The translations under genes and the position numbers were made by a program. Of a stretch of DNA of 64,000 nucleotides, positions 1-9,551 are shown one piece after another. How positions within the stretch are numbered: the stretch's first letter is position 1; every line of letters begins with the position of its first letter. The notes under the pieces were generated by a model that worked only from the letters and a program-made list of their open reading frames with translations, did no database searches and was not told the DNA's origin. Source of the DNA: CAJQQK01 sp965224225 (GTDB lineage Bacteria > Pseudomonadota > Alphaproteobacteria > Rhizobiales > Hyphomicrobiaceae); contig CBDCZF010000034.1 in NCBI GenBank assembly GCA_965224225.1, forward strand, positions 62,001-126,000, read 5' to 3'.

Positions 1-89
1 GTTCAGAGCCCAGCCGTCAGGCTGAATGAATAGCCTGTGAGCGATAACAACAGATACTTTTCGATAATGCCGCAGCCGGTCCAAGCAGC

Positions 90-398
90 TTACTCGGCGG
101 CCATCGGGTGACCGCCAACCTCGGCCTCGCCCGCTCCGTCCATCGGATCTGCCGGTGCCATGCCGAGCGCATGCATATAGGTCGCGAGGATAGCTTCTTC
201 CTCCTGGCGATCGTCAGTGCTCTTTTTGCGCAATCGCAATATCTGCCGCAGCACCTTGACATCGAAGCCGACGGCCTTGGCCTCGGCATACTTGTCGCGA
301 ATATCGTCGGCGATCGCCTTCTTTTCTTCTTCCAGGCGCTCGAGTTGTTCGACGAACTGACGCAATTGGTTCTGCGCGGCTGCCTGTAGTGCGGTCAT
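90..398 (-). CDS. gapR: GapR-family (DUF2312) nucleoid-associated protein
   Basis: A 102-residue protein matching the DUF2312 family, whose Caulobacter member GapR binds AT-rich or overtwisted DNA and helps topoisomerases during replication. The N-terminal two thirds are the family signature: a helical segment beginning LRQFVEQLERLEEEKKAIAD, then a basic stretch (KVLRQILRLRKKS) for DNA contact. The Ala/Gly/Glu-rich last 25 residues look disordered. The ATG at 398 was chosen because homology starts there; the open frame runs further upstream without conserved sequence. The protein is cytoplasmic and stands alone on the minus strand. The family assignment is secure; the role is inferred from the family. 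Confidence 0.93.
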   Translation of the reverse strand: MTALQAAAQNQLRQFVEQLERLEEEKKAIADDIRDKYAEAKAVGFDVKVLRQILRLRKKSTDDRQEEEAILATYMHALGMAPADPMDGAGEAEVGGHPMAAE

Positions 399-689
399 GC
401 GATGCCCCCCGGCTTCAACGAACTCAATGCTGATCGCAAAGTGAAAGGCCATGCCGCAGTGGGGCCCGCTGTGACACCCCCGCGGCATGGCTTGATAAGA
501 CACGGAACTGCTGCAGGCCCGCCGGACCACTGGCAGCGTAACGCAACGCAGCACTTACCCTCTGACCGTGCCATGGACCTGACGCTAGCGGCCGATGACC
601 CTCCACTCAAGCGCAGTCCGCCGATACCGAAAAGTTATCCCCGTAACCCACCGAATCGCGACATGGGACGAATTTTCCGCTTGCAATCC

Positions 690-992
690 TCAATGATCCT
701 TCGGGCGGTTCTCCTCGTAGGCCTCGAGTTGCTGAGCCGTCGCCTCACTCTGGTGCTTTGCCTTCCACTCCGCGTAGGGCATGCCGTAGACGATCTCGCG
801 TGCTTCATCCTTGGTCATGTCGAGACCGCCTTCATGCGCAGCATCCGCATACCAGTTCGAGAGGCAATTACGGCAAAAGCCGGCAAGGTTCATGAGGTCG
901 ATGTTCTGCACGTCGGTGCGTTCGCGCAAGTGTGCGACGAGCCGGCGGAAGGCGGCGGCTTCAAGCTCGGTCTGCGATGGCTGATCACTCAT
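690..992 (-). CDS. DUF1244 family protein
   Basis: A 100-residue protein of the DUF1244 family, common in alphaproteobacteria and without a firm function. The conserved core holds the Cys pair and aromatic run FCRNCLSNWYADAA near the middle, followed by the TKDEAREIVYGMPYAEWK block. The two Cys residues suggest metal or redox chemistry, but that is inference. Its start at 992 is where family similarity begins; the open frame continues upstream without recognisable sequence. The C-terminus is a charged helix ending EENRPKDH. It is probably a cytoplasmic, monocistronic gene. Confidence 0.88.
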   Translation of the reverse strand: MSDQPSQTELEAAAFRRLVAHLRERTDVQNIDLMNLAGFCRNCLSNWYADAAHEGGLDMTKDEAREIVYGMPYAEWKAKHQSEATAQQLEAYEENRPKDH

Positions 993-1178
993 GACAAGGC
1001 TCCTGTCCGATAACTGACACTTGGCGCTTATCACGAGACATAACCGTCCCCGGCCGGCAGATCCAGTCTCTGCCACGAAACTGCCGCGGCTGCATGATGG
1101 ATATGTAGCCTGCGCTTGACCTTCGCCGGGCCTTGGCGCAGATGGGTCCGCGGGCATGAGGGTAAATGGGGGGGATCT

Positions 1179-1622
1179 GTGGGGATCACACGTCGTTTGT
1201 CGCTGGCTGTTGCCGCATCGTCAGCCTCAGTGCTGATCGTCGGCGAAGCCAACGCCGATCTCAAGCTATGCAACGCAACCGCCGGCCGCGTCGGCGTTGC
1301 GCTCGGCTATCAGGACAAGAAGGGCTGGGCGACGGAAGGCTGGTGGAACATCCCCTCGCAAACCTGCGAAAGCCTTCTGAAGGGCACGCTGCCGAGCCGC
1401 TATCTCTATGTCTATGCCATTGATTACGAACGCGGCGGCGAATGGTCGGGCAGTCATTACATGTGCACCAAGGACCGTTCGTTCACGATCCGCAACACCA
1501 AGAACTGCGAGGAACGCGGCTTTGCGCGCCGCGGCTTTTACGAGATCGACACCGGCACATCGCAGAGCTGGACCATCCGTCTGTCCGACCCCGAAGGAGG
1601 CGACGACAAGTCTGCCAACTGA
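1179..1622 (+). CDS. Secreted DUF1036 domain protein
   Basis: A protein of about 147 residues with an N-terminal signal peptide (ITRRLSLAVAASSASVLIV, then a likely cleavage after GEANA) and a DUF1036 domain. The domain shows the usual DLKLCNATAGRVGVALGY opening, a WATEGWWNIPSQTCESLL middle and four Cys that could form disulfides in the periplasm. Function is unknown for the family. I chose the GTG at 1179, just after a G-rich stretch that can act as a ribosome-binding site, because it places the signal peptide at the N-terminus. An ATG at 1116 is in frame but would add 21 residues before the signal. The start is therefore uncertain; the family is not. Confidence 0.85.
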   Translation: MGITRRLSLAVAASSASVLIVGEANADLKLCNATAGRVGVALGYQDKKGWATEGWWNIPSQTCESLLKGTLPSRYLYVYAIDYERGGEWSGSHYMCTKDRSFTIRNTKNCEERGFARRGFYEIDTGTSQSWTIRLSDPEGGDDKSAN

Positions 1623-1847
1623 ACTGTGAGCGGTGCCGTGGGTGGAGCTTCTTGGATGCTGAACGTTTGCGCGTGAGCACCGCCATCGGCTGACCTGGCG
1701 ACGGGAAGGTGTTGATCAGGGGGGCGGTTGCAATAGCGATCGACTGCTTCGGGCGTAGAGGCCGCGACGGCACCTGAAACGCAAGATAGTGCCACGCGAC
1801 CCGCTCATGATTGCTGCCAGCCGGGCCCAGCGTCGCTAACACGAGCG

Positions 1848-2306
1848 TCATTCGACGGGCGAGGCCCAGACCGGCTCGACGATCATGACGGTTCCATCGA
1901 CACTTTTCACCTTGGCTGTTGCACCGGCCGCCATATCGGGACCCTGGGCGAGCCAGAGGCTGTCGCCGACGCGCACGCGCCCTCGTCCATTCTCGATCGC
2001 TTCTTCGACGACAACCGTACGTCCGACATAGTATGAACCGCGCACATTGAGCCCGGGCTCGTCACTGGGTGCTGCGTGCGGCGTCGCATACCGCCGCACA
2101 ATGATCGCGGTGACGAACGATAGAATGCCGAAGATCAAGAGTTGCGCTTGCCAGTCGATGCCGGTCGCCAGGGCAATGAAGCCGACGATGGTTGCGGCCA
2201 TGCCGAACCAGACGAAATGAATCCCCGGCACGACGCCTTCCAGCACGATCAGAACGATTGCAAGAATGAACCAGTTCCAGGCACCAAGGCCGAGCAAGAA
2301 CTCCAT
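1848..2306 (-). CDS. NfeD-like membrane protein (short type)
   Basis: A 152-residue short NfeD (NfeD1b-type) protein: three hydrophobic helices in the first 70 residues, then a soluble OB-fold domain (about 85-150) with the family pattern NVRGSYYVGRTVVVEEAIEN and GDSLWLAQGPD. Short NfeD proteins work with SPFH/stomatin partners in membrane microdomains, and the SPFH gene lies 163 bp upstream on the same strand, the usual arrangement. An AAGAGG ribosome-binding site precedes the ATG. It is probably co-transcribed with the SPFH gene. No protease domain is present, as expected for the short form. Confidence 0.92.
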   Translation of the reverse strand: MEFLLGLGAWNWFILAIVLIVLEGVVPGIHFVWFGMAATIVGFIALATGIDWQAQLLIFGILSFVTAIIVRRYATPHAAPSDEPGLNVRGSYYVGRTVVVEEAIENGRGRVRVGDSLWLAQGPDMAAGATAKVKSVDGTVMIVEPVWASPVE

Positions 2307-2469
2307 TTATGCCTCTTCGACTTTTCCTCCGCGCGCCTGCATACGGCAGCCCGCGCCGGATCTAGGGCCAACTGGCGCCGCCCGGCCGATTGAGCCAGAC
2401 AGCGCCATAACTCAGATCGTCCGTCCAGCCTGTTCAAGTGGCCATGATAGACGATTTACAGCTTACATC

Positions 2470-3450
2470 TTATGAATTCCCCCAGGGCGGAACCGACGGC
2501 GGGTTGCGCGGTGCGCCGCCATTCATTGCGCCCTTTGTGCCGAACGCCTCGCTGGTGATTTCGGCAAGACCGGCCAGCGAACCGATCACGCTCGAGGCTT
2601 CGAGCGGCATCATCAACACCTTCTGGTTCGGCGACTTGGCGAGTTCTTCGAGTGCCTTCATGTAATTGTTGGCAACGAAGTAGTTGATCGCCTGGACGTT
2701 ACCTTCCGAGATCGCATTCGAGACCATTGTGGTTGCCTTGGCTTCGGCCTCTGCCTGGCGTTCGCGGGCCTCGGCGTCCTTGAAGGCGGCTTCACGGCGG
2801 CCCTCGGCTTCGAGAACGGCGGCCTGTTTTTCACCTTCTGCCTTGAGGATGGCGGACTCGCGCGAGCCTTGCGCCTCGAGGATCTGGGCACGCTTGTCGC
2901 GCTCGGCCTTCATCTGGCGGGCCATCGAATCGACGATATCGCGCGGCGGCTCGATGTCCTTGATCTCGATACGGGTGACCTTCACGCCCCAGGTCTCGGT
3001 CGCGGCATCGACAACCTCGAGCAGTTTGGCGTTGATCACATCACGATTGGAGAGCAGTTCGTCGAGGTCCATCGAACCCATGACGGTACGGATGTTGGTC
3101 ATCGTCAGGTTGATGATCGAACCTTCGAGATAGTCGACCTCGTAGGCGGCCTTGGCGGCGTTCAGGATCTGGTAGAAGTTGACGCCATCGACACGCACCA
3201 TCGCGTTGTCCCGGGTAATCACGTCCTGGCCCGGAATGTCGATGACCTGCTCCTTCATGTTCATCTTGTAGCCGACGCGCTCCATGACCGGCACCAGAAA
3301 ATGCAGGCCGGGCTGCAAAGTGCGCGTGTAACGGCCGAAGTTTTCGACCGTATAATTATAGCCTTGGGGCACGATCTTTACGATCGACCACAAAATCGCG
3401 ATTGCGAACGCAATCAATATGAGGCCGGCAATCCCTGTACTTCCAAGCAT
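2470..3450 (-). CDS. SPFH/Band 7 domain protein (stomatin/QmcA type)
   Basis: A 326-residue stomatin-like protein. One N-terminal membrane helix (about 5-27) precedes a complete Band 7 domain (IVPQGYNYTVENFGRYTR, then KEQVIDIPGQDVITRDNAMV). A long charged Ala/Glu-rich coiled coil at about 185-245 (RESAILKAEGEKQAAVLEAE) drives oligomerisation, and a Gly/Pro-rich tail ends the protein. The family forms membrane-bound rings that organise lipid domains and modulate proteases. GAGG precedes the ATG at suitable spacing. The downstream nfeD-like gene completes the expected pair. It differs from HflK/HflC in its single short N-terminal anchor and lack of a Gly-rich N-terminus. Confidence 0.93.
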   Translation of the reverse strand: MLGSTGIAGLILIAFAIAILWSIVKIVPQGYNYTVENFGRYTRTLQPGLHFLVPVMERVGYKMNMKEQVIDIPGQDVITRDNAMVRVDGVNFYQILNAAKAAYEVDYLEGSIINLTMTNIRTVMGSMDLDELLSNRDVINAKLLEVVDAATETWGVKVTRIEIKDIEPPRDIVDSMARQMKAERDKRAQILEAQGSRESAILKAEGEKQAAVLEAEGRREAAFKDAEARERQAEAEAKATTMVSNAISEGNVQAINYFVANNYMKALEELAKSPNQKVLMMPLEASSVIGSLAGLAEITSEAFGTKGAMNGGAPRNPPSVPPWGNS

Positions 3451-3726
3451 GTCAATTACCTCGCTGGTGCGACATTCAAAGTTCGACCCAATCCCGGCAT
3501 ACTAATGGCGCCCGGTAGTTAATATAGATCTAATTCCCATGTTATATTGGCGCAAAACGTTCAAGTTTCAATATTTCCAGTTCATTTTCACGCAAAACAG
3601 CCGTCATCGCCTCGTCGATTCGAGGCGTTCCGCTCAATTTGTTTATAATGTGCAAAGGGGGCCGAAATGCGCCGAAAATACGGCGCACAATAAGATGCTG
3701 ACTGAGCAATAAATCGTTTCGATATA

Positions 3727-4791
3727 TCAATACCATCCACCCAGTTCACGGCGTACGGCGGCCTCGATGACGTCCATCCCGAGATCGCCGTCATTGAGGC
3801 ATGGGATATGGCTGAATTTTTCTCCGCCGTTGGCAATAAACTCCTCTTTTGCTTCGCCTGCAATTTCTTCGAGGGTTTCGAGGCAGTCAGATACAAAACC
3901 CGGATTGAAGACCGCGATCCTTTTAGTACCCGCCTTTGCCAAAGCCGCGATCGTTTCATCGGTATATGGCTGCAGCCATTCTTCGGGGCCGAAGCGGGAT
4001 TGAAACGTTGTCATCAATCGATCGCCGAGATCGCCTAGGCGTGCCTGCAATAGGCGCGTTGTTTTCATGCAATGGCAGTAATAAGGGTCGCCGTTGTCGA
4101 AATAGCTTTTCGGGATACCGTGATACGAAGCGATGATCTTTTCCGGCTCCCAGTCGAGGCCGGCTAGATGCGTCTCGATCGAGCGGGCGAGCGCATCGAT
4201 ATAGACCGGATCGTCATGGTAGGCCGGCACGGTGCGCACGGCTGGCTGCCAGCGCATCGCCATCAGCGCTTCGAACGCCTTGTCGTTGACCGTCGCCGTC
4301 GTCGCAGCACTGTACTGGGGATAGAGCGGGAACCAGAGGATGCGGTCACAGCCCATGTCCTTGAGGCGGGTCAGGCGGTCCTTGATCGAGGGCTGGCCGT
4401 AGCGCATAGCCCAGTCGACCAGGATGCGCCCGTCAGGTTCTTCCAGTCGATCGGCAAGTCGTTCGCTCTGGCGGCGCGTATAGGTGCGCAGAAAGCTTTC
4501 ATCGAGCTCTTCATTCCAGATCGACTGGTAGGCCCGGCCGACCTTTTGCGGGCGCCGGTTGAGCACGATGCCGTACAGGATCGGATACCAGTAGAGCGGC
4601 GACCATTCGATGACGCGCCGGTCGGTCAGGAACTCGGCGAGATAACGGCGCATCGACCAATAGTCCGTGCCATCGGGCGTGCCGAGATTGACCAGCAGAA
4701 CGCCGATGCGGCCGTAGGGCCGGTCGGGATGATCGGCCGGCCAGTGCTGACGGTCGGGCTCGAAAGCATCGGTCTTTGGCGCAATGTTCAC
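3727..4791 (-). CDS. hemH: Ferrochelatase
   Basis: Inserts Fe(II) into protoporphyrin IX, the last step of haem synthesis (protoporphyrin ferrochelatase). The 354-residue length is normal for proteobacteria. The family signature SYHGIPKSYFDNGDPY, with the catalytic His, is intact, as are the N-terminal GVLLVNLGTPDG motif and the late FNPGFVSDCLETLEEI segment with the conserved acidic residues. The CHCMKTTR stretch is typical for this group. No membrane segment is seen. The gene is transcribed away from pepF, so the 160 bp between them probably holds both promoters. Confidence 0.96.
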   Translation of the reverse strand: MNIAPKTDAFEPDRQHWPADHPDRPYGRIGVLLVNLGTPDGTDYWSMRRYLAEFLTDRRVIEWSPLYWYPILYGIVLNRRPQKVGRAYQSIWNEELDESFLRTYTRRQSERLADRLEEPDGRILVDWAMRYGQPSIKDRLTRLKDMGCDRILWFPLYPQYSAATTATVNDKAFEALMAMRWQPAVRTVPAYHDDPVYIDALARSIETHLAGLDWEPEKIIASYHGIPKSYFDNGDPYYCHCMKTTRLLQARLGDLGDRLMTTFQSRFGPEEWLQPYTDETIAALAKAGTKRIAVFNPGFVSDCLETLEEIAGEAKEEFIANGGEKFSHIPCLNDGDLGMDVIEAAVRRELGGWY

Positions 4792-4952
4792 GGCTGGTTC
4801 CCCGCTTCCTGTTCAGTTTTCCACGTCCTCTTGCGCCATGACACGCGCAAATTACGTGGGCTTGATGCCACTCCCCCATGTGGGGTGCTTGATCCCCCGG
4901 GCGCAAGTCGCCAAATTGCGCGCAATCTCTTTCATCATGCCAGGAGCCCGAA

Positions 4953-6788
4953 ATGCTGCCCACCATAGCGATCCGACAACCAGCCGATAGTCGCGGTGGC
5001 GCGGCACGAGATCTGGGCGACATGCCCGAATGGAACCTCGCCGACCTCTACGCAGGGCCCGATGCTCCAGAAGTTGCCCGCGACATCGAGAAAGCCCGCA
5101 GCGACGCGTCGGCGCTCAAAGCAGCCCATCAGGGCAACCTCGCCGGTCTTGCCGCCGATGGGGCGAAACTCGCCGGCGCCATCAAGGACTACGAGGCGGT
5201 CGGCGAACTGATGAGCCGGCTTGGCTCCTACGCCGGTCTTTACTATGCCGGCGATCAGTCGGATGCAGCCCGTGCCAAGTTCTACGGAGACACAATTTCC
5301 GCACTGACCGAGATTTCCCGTGAGCTGATATTCGTCGAATTGGAATTGAATCAGATCGATGAGGCGGTGCTTGCCGAAGCGGTCAAATCCCCCGAACTCG
5401 CCCACTACAAGCCGTGGCTCGATGATCTGCGCAAGGAAAAGCCCTACCAGCTCGATGAACGCCTCGAACAGCTTTTCACCGACAAGTCGCAAACCTCGGC
5501 CGGCGCCTGGAACCGGCTGTTCTCCGATACGATGGCGGAACTACGCTTTGATGTTACAGGCGAGGACGAGCCGCTAACCCTGGAGCCGACGCTCAACCTG
5601 CTCATGGACACCGATGAGGCAAGGCGCCAAGCTGCTGCCGAAGCACTCGCCAATACTTTCCAGGCCAACGTGCGCACCTTCACGCTGATCACCAACGTGC
5701 TCGCCAAGGACAAGGAAATCTCGGACAACTGGCGCGGCTTTGCCGACATCGCTGATGCCCGCCATCTCGCCAACCGGGTCGAGGGGCCCGTTGTCGAAGC
5801 ATTGGTCGATGCGGTCACCGACTGCTACCCGACGATTTCGCACCGCTATTACGCAATGAAGGCCAAATGGCTCGGCAAGGACAAGATCGCCCACTGGGAC
5901 CGCAATGCGCCGTTACCGGAGAGGCCCGAGCGCACGATTGCCTGGCCTGAAGCCCGCGACATGGTGCTCTCGGCCTACGCTGGCTTTTCGCTGAAGATGG
6001 CTGACATTGCGCGCGATTTCTTCGACAAGCGCTGGATCGACGCCCCGACCCGGCCCGGCAAGTCGCCCGGCGCCTTTGCCCACCCCGTGGTGCCTTCGGT
6101 TCACCCTTATGTGCTGCTCAACTACCTCGGCAAGTCGCGCGATGTGATGACACTCGCTCACGAACTTGGCCACGGCGTCCATCAGGTGCTGGCCGCCAAA
6201 CAGGGCATGCTGCTCAGCCAGACGCCGCTGACACTGGCCGAGACCGCCTCGGTGTTCGGTGAAATGCTGACCTTCAAGGCACTGCTCAAGGAGACGACCG
6301 ATCCGGCCGAACGCAAGGCGCTGATCGCCGGCAAGGTCGAGGACATGATCAACACCGTCGTACGCCAGATCGCGTTCTACAAATTCGAGCGCAAGATCCA
6401 TCTCGCGCGGCGCGAGGGCGAATTGACGACCGAGCAGATCAACGATCTATGGATGAGCGTGCAGGGCGAGAGCCTGGGGCCTGCGATCGAGTGCAAGGCG
6501 GGCTATGAAGTGTTCTGGGTCTACATCGGCCACTTCATCCGCTCGCCGTTCTACGTCTATGCCTACGCGTTCGGCGATTGCCTGGTGAATTCTCTGTTCG
6601 CGCTCTACGAAGACGCACATCCCGATTTTGTCGACAAGTACTTCGAACTCCTCGCAGCCGGCGGCTCGAAGCACCACTCCGAACTGCTCGCCCCCTTCGG
6701 CCTCGATGCCTCGAGACCTGAGTTCTGGCGCAAGGGATTGTCGGTCATCGAGGGGATGATCGATGAACTCGAGGCGATGGAGAGTTAG
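4953..6788 (+). CDS. pepF: Oligoendopeptidase F (M3 metallopeptidase)
   Basis: A cytoplasmic zinc peptidase of the M3 family that cleaves oligopeptides. The 611-residue protein carries the zinc site HELGHGVHQ at 403-411 (His403, Glu404, His407), with the third ligand expected in the ASVFGEMLTFKALL segment that follows. The N-terminal half is the helical M3 substrate-binding domain. CAGGAG lies about 8 bases before the chosen ATG; an internal ATG at 5022 (MPEWNLADLY) also fits where homology begins. It is divergent from hemH and convergent with the superoxide dismutase gene. Confidence 0.94.
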   Translation: MLPTIAIRQPADSRGGAARDLGDMPEWNLADLYAGPDAPEVARDIEKARSDASALKAAHQGNLAGLAADGAKLAGAIKDYEAVGELMSRLGSYAGLYYAGDQSDAARAKFYGDTISALTEISRELIFVELELNQIDEAVLAEAVKSPELAHYKPWLDDLRKEKPYQLDERLEQLFTDKSQTSAGAWNRLFSDTMAELRFDVTGEDEPLTLEPTLNLLMDTDEARRQAAAEALANTFQANVRTFTLITNVLAKDKEISDNWRGFADIADARHLANRVEGPVVEALVDAVTDCYPTISHRYYAMKAKWLGKDKIAHWDRNAPLPERPERTIAWPEARDMVLSAYAGFSLKMADIARDFFDKRWIDAPTRPGKSPGAFAHPVVPSVHPYVLLNYLGKSRDVMTLAHELGHGVHQVLAAKQGMLLSQTPLTLAETASVFGEMLTFKALLKETTDPAERKALIAGKVEDMINTVVRQIAFYKFERKIHLARREGELTTEQINDLWMSVQGESLGPAIECKAGYEVFWVYIGHFIRSPFYVYAYAFGDCLVNSLFALYEDAHPDFVDKYFELLAAGGSKHHSELLAPFGLDASRPEFWRKGLSVIEGMIDELEAMES

Positions 6789-6860
6789 ATCGGGCCTATT
6801 GGAGTCTGACAGGCCGTGCAGGCAAACCACGCCGTACCGGCCCAGATGCCATAAACCATT

Positions 6861-6888
6861 TGCAGGGCGCGGATCACCGCGCCCTGCA
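6861..6888. terminator. Strong inverted repeat between convergent pepF and sodB
   Basis: A perfect 12-bp stem (TGCAGGGCGCGG) with a 4-base ATCA loop between two convergent genes. On the minus strand it is followed by a T-rich stretch (AATGGTTTATGG), so it best suits termination of the superoxide dismutase transcript. It may serve both directions. The call rests on the stem alone. Confidence 0.75.
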
Positions 6889-6896
6889 TGAGCCGA

Positions 6897-7496
6897 TCAA
6901 GACGCCGCGTCGATCATGCCTTCGACGTAGTCCCAGTTGACCAAGTTGTCGATGAAGGCCTCGAGATACTTAGGGCGCGCGTTGCGGTAATCGATGTAAT
7001 AGGAGTGCTCCCACACGTCACAGCCGAGGATCGGCTGGGCACCGTGCATCAGCGGGTTTTCGCCATTGGGTGTCTTGGCAACTTCGAGCTTGCCATCCTT
7101 GACGGTAAGCCAGGCCCAGCCGGAGCCGAACTGCGTCGTGCCGGCCTGGATAAAGTCGGCACGCATCTTGTCATAACCGCCATAGCCATCAACCAGCGCC
7201 TGCACCTTGCCTGGCAGGCTAGTACCGCCACCACCGGCTTTCATCCAGTTCCAGAAGTGGACGTGGTTGTAATGCTGGCCGGCCTGGTTGACGAGTGCCT
7301 GGTTGCCGTCGGCATAGGCCTTCTTGCAGATTTCTTCCAGCGACATGCTGGCAAAAGGCGTGTTCTCGATCAGGCTGTTTCCGGTATTCACATAGGCTAG
7401 ATGATGCTTGTCGTGGTGGAACTCGAGGGTTTCCTTGGACATGTGCGGGGCGAGAGCGTCGTATGCATAAGGCAGGTCTGGAAGCTTGAAGGTCAC
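6897..7496 (-). CDS. sodB: Superoxide dismutase, Fe type
   Basis: Converts superoxide to peroxide and oxygen. The 199-residue protein has all four metal ligands of the Fe/Mn family: His27 in LEFHHDKHH, His78 in GQHYNHVHFW, and Asp/His in CDVWEHSYYID. Gln74, four residues before His78, is the position that holds the active-site Gln in iron enzymes (Gly in typical manganese enzymes), so an iron or cambialistic enzyme is likely. Translation starts at a GTG preceded by AGGAAAGG. No signal peptide is present, so it is cytoplasmic. The gene is monocistronic. Confidence 0.95.
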   Translation of the reverse strand: MTFKLPDLPYAYDALAPHMSKETLEFHHDKHHLAYVNTGNSLIENTPFASMSLEEICKKAYADGNQALVNQAGQHYNHVHFWNWMKAGGGGTSLPGKVQALVDGYGGYDKMRADFIQAGTTQFGSGWAWLTVKDGKLEVAKTPNGENPLMHGAQPILGCDVWEHSYYIDYRNARPKYLEAFIDNLVNWDYVEGMIDAAS

Positions 7497-7667
7497 GGGT
7501 CGGGCCTTTCCTCATTCGGGTTAACGAAAAGAGCACTGAACGCGCAAACTAGCGATCTTGCACCGCGATGCAAGAGGCTTGGCACCCCGGGCCTGCGGCT
7601 GGCGCCAATAGCACGACCGGTGTAAGAAATGCCCACAACCTTTGAGCAACGGAAATTGGAGCAGGAA

Positions 7668-8471
7668 ATGGCGAACGCCGATCAGGCCAAGGGGACGGCA
7701 GTCGTAACGGGCGGCGGCAGCGGTATTGGTGAAGCATGCGCGGAGCGTTTCGCGCGCGACGGCTATGCGGTTGCCGTCATCGACCAGAACGCTGAAGGCG
7801 CCGAGCGAGTCACTTCGGCGTTGAGCGATGCCGGTGCGAAGGCCAAAGCCTATGTCGGCGATGTCGCCGATGTCGCCACGATGAACGACTTCGCCGCCGC
7901 GGTCGAGCGCGACCTTGGCCCGTCGACGGCACTTGTCACATCGGCTGGTATTCTCAACAACGCCAACACGATCATGGCCATGGACCTTGCGGAACATCAG
8001 CGGGTATGGGACGTCAATTATAACGGCACCGTCTACACCGTCCGGGCTTTCGCGCCTTACATGGAGGAGCGTCGGCGCGGGGCGATCGTGACAGTTGGTT
8101 CCGTCAACAGCTTCATCCAGCTGCCGCTGCCCGCCTACAATCCGAGCAAAGCTGCCATCAAACGCCTGACCGAATTGCTGTGCATGGAACTCGGCCGCAA
8201 CAATGTCCGCTGTAACGGTGTTGCACCGAACTACACGATGACCCCGGCGATCAAACAGCGCATCGAATCCGGCCTTCGTGACCCTGAGAACATCAAGCGG
8301 TCCGGCGCCATTCACATGCTGATCGAGCCCTATCACGTTGCAAACGCCGCAGCCTTCCTATGTTCCGATGAATCCGAAGCGATTACCGGCGTCATGCTGC
8401 CGGTCGATGCCGGCTACTTGTGCGCCGCCTACTATCAAACCTATGCCGGCGGCCTGCCATGGGCTGAGTAG
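7668..8471 (+). CDS. SDR family NAD(P)-dependent oxidoreductase
   Basis: A classical short-chain dehydrogenase of 267 residues. The nucleotide-binding glycine motif is TGGGSGIGEA, Asp at the end of strand beta-2 (VIDQNAEG) favours NAD(H), and the catalytic set is Ser in VGSVNS with YNPSK (Tyr-x-x-x-Lys). The usual NNAG is replaced by TSAG. GGAG sits 7-11 bases ahead of the ATG at 7668; an ATG 13 codons earlier lacks a comparable site. The unusual C-terminus (CAAYYQTYAGG) resembles SDRs from catabolic clusters. It opens a plus-strand run of five catabolic genes. The substrate is unknown. Confidence 0.88.
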   Translation: MANADQAKGTAVVTGGGSGIGEACAERFARDGYAVAVIDQNAEGAERVTSALSDAGAKAKAYVGDVADVATMNDFAAAVERDLGPSTALVTSAGILNNANTIMAMDLAEHQRVWDVNYNGTVYTVRAFAPYMEERRRGAIVTVGSVNSFIQLPLPAYNPSKAAIKRLTELLCMELGRNNVRCNGVAPNYTMTPAIKQRIESGLRDPENIKRSGAIHMLIEPYHVANAAAFLCSDESEAITGVMLPVDAGYLCAAYYQTYAGGLPWAE

Positions 8472-8538
8472 CATCCGGCATGCCCATCACGAGGACCGCA
8501 CGATCCGTACCGGCTGAGCACTTACAAGGATCACAAGA

Positions 8539-9525
8539 TTGCCAAGACCCAAGCTCGTTGTCTTGTTGGAGGCTGGAGCAAAGACGCGCTCGCTCATCGA
8601 GGACGTCATCCAAGGTGATGCCGACGTCATCTTTCTGTCGGACCGGCCCGGGCAGGAACGACAAGCCGTGCTGTCGGAGGCCTCGGTGCTGCTGTCGCGG
8701 AACACCGCCCACGAGCTTCGCGACGACGAAATCCCGCTTCTGGGAAACGCCCGGCTGATCCAGTATGTTTCAGCCGGAGTCGATTTCATCCCGCTGCGCC
8801 AGTTTCCCGAGACGATTGCCATTGCGGCCAACGGCGGCGGCTACGCCGAGCCGATGGCAGAGCACGCCTTGATGATGGCGCTGGCGGCCTACAAGCGACT
8901 ACTCACCGAGCACAACAAGCTCGCTGCCGGTGAATTCGATCAGTTCCGCCCCAACCGGATGCTTGCCGGGGCTACCTGCGGCATCCTCGGATTTGGCGGC
9001 ATCGGCCAGGCGACGGCACGGCTCATGCGGGCAGCGGGCACGAAGATCCACGCCATCAATCGCAGCGGCCGATCGAACGAAACCGTCGATTGGATCGGCA
9101 CCGACCGCGATCTCGAGATCTTGCTCGAACATGCCGATATTCTGGTCTTGAGCCTGCCACTGACGCCGGCGACCAACGGCCTGATCGGGCGGGTCGAGTT
9201 GCAGGCCATGAAGCGCGATGCCGTCCTCATCAACCTGGCCCGGGGCGAGATCGTCGATGAGGCGGCGTTGTTCAACCACCTCCAAGACACCCCGGAATTT
9301 ACGGCCTGCATCGATGCCTGGTGGATCGAGCCCGTGCGCCACGGCGAGTTCCGCATGGACCATGACTTCATGAGCATGCCGAACGTCATCGCCTCGCCGC
9401 ACAATTCGGCGTCGGTTGCCGGTTGGCACAAGACGGCGATGCGCCGTGCGGTCGAAAACGCCCGTCTTGCGCTTAGAGGCGAAATACCGCGTTTTCTGGT
9501 TCCGCCTAACGACCGGCTGAAGTGA
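8539..9525 (+). CDS. D-isomer-specific 2-hydroxyacid dehydrogenase
   Basis: A 328-residue NAD(P)-dependent 2-hydroxyacid dehydrogenase interconverting a 2-oxoacid and a D-2-hydroxyacid. The cofactor domain has GILGFGGIGQATARL, the catalytic Arg lies in INLARGEIVDEAAL, and the C-terminal catalytic His lies in ASPHNSASV. A Trp-rich insert (DAWWIEP) replaces the common DVFEPEP. Translation appears to start at TTG with AAGGA 8-9 bases upstream; no ATG fits the domain start. It lies 67 bp after the SDR and 26 bp before the decarboxylase-like gene, so co-transcription is likely. The substrate is unknown. Confidence 0.87.
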   Translation: MPRPKLVVLLEAGAKTRSLIEDVIQGDADVIFLSDRPGQERQAVLSEASVLLSRNTAHELRDDEIPLLGNARLIQYVSAGVDFIPLRQFPETIAIAANGGGYAEPMAEHALMMALAAYKRLLTEHNKLAAGEFDQFRPNRMLAGATCGILGFGGIGQATARLMRAAGTKIHAINRSGRSNETVDWIGTDRDLEILLEHADILVLSLPLTPATNGLIGRVELQAMKRDAVLINLARGEIVDEAALFNHLQDTPEFTACIDAWWIEPVRHGEFRMDHDFMSMPNVIASPHNSASVAGWHKTAMRRAVENARLALRGEIPRFLVPPNDRLK

Positions 9526-9551
9526 AACCGTGCCGATGGACTTGACGGAAC

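Noticed and set aside
3542..3736. 64-codon minus-strand open frame after hemH
   Set aside because: It overlaps the end of hemH, has no good ribosome-binding site and no recognisable pattern; the gap from 3451 to 3726 otherwise shows nothing definite.
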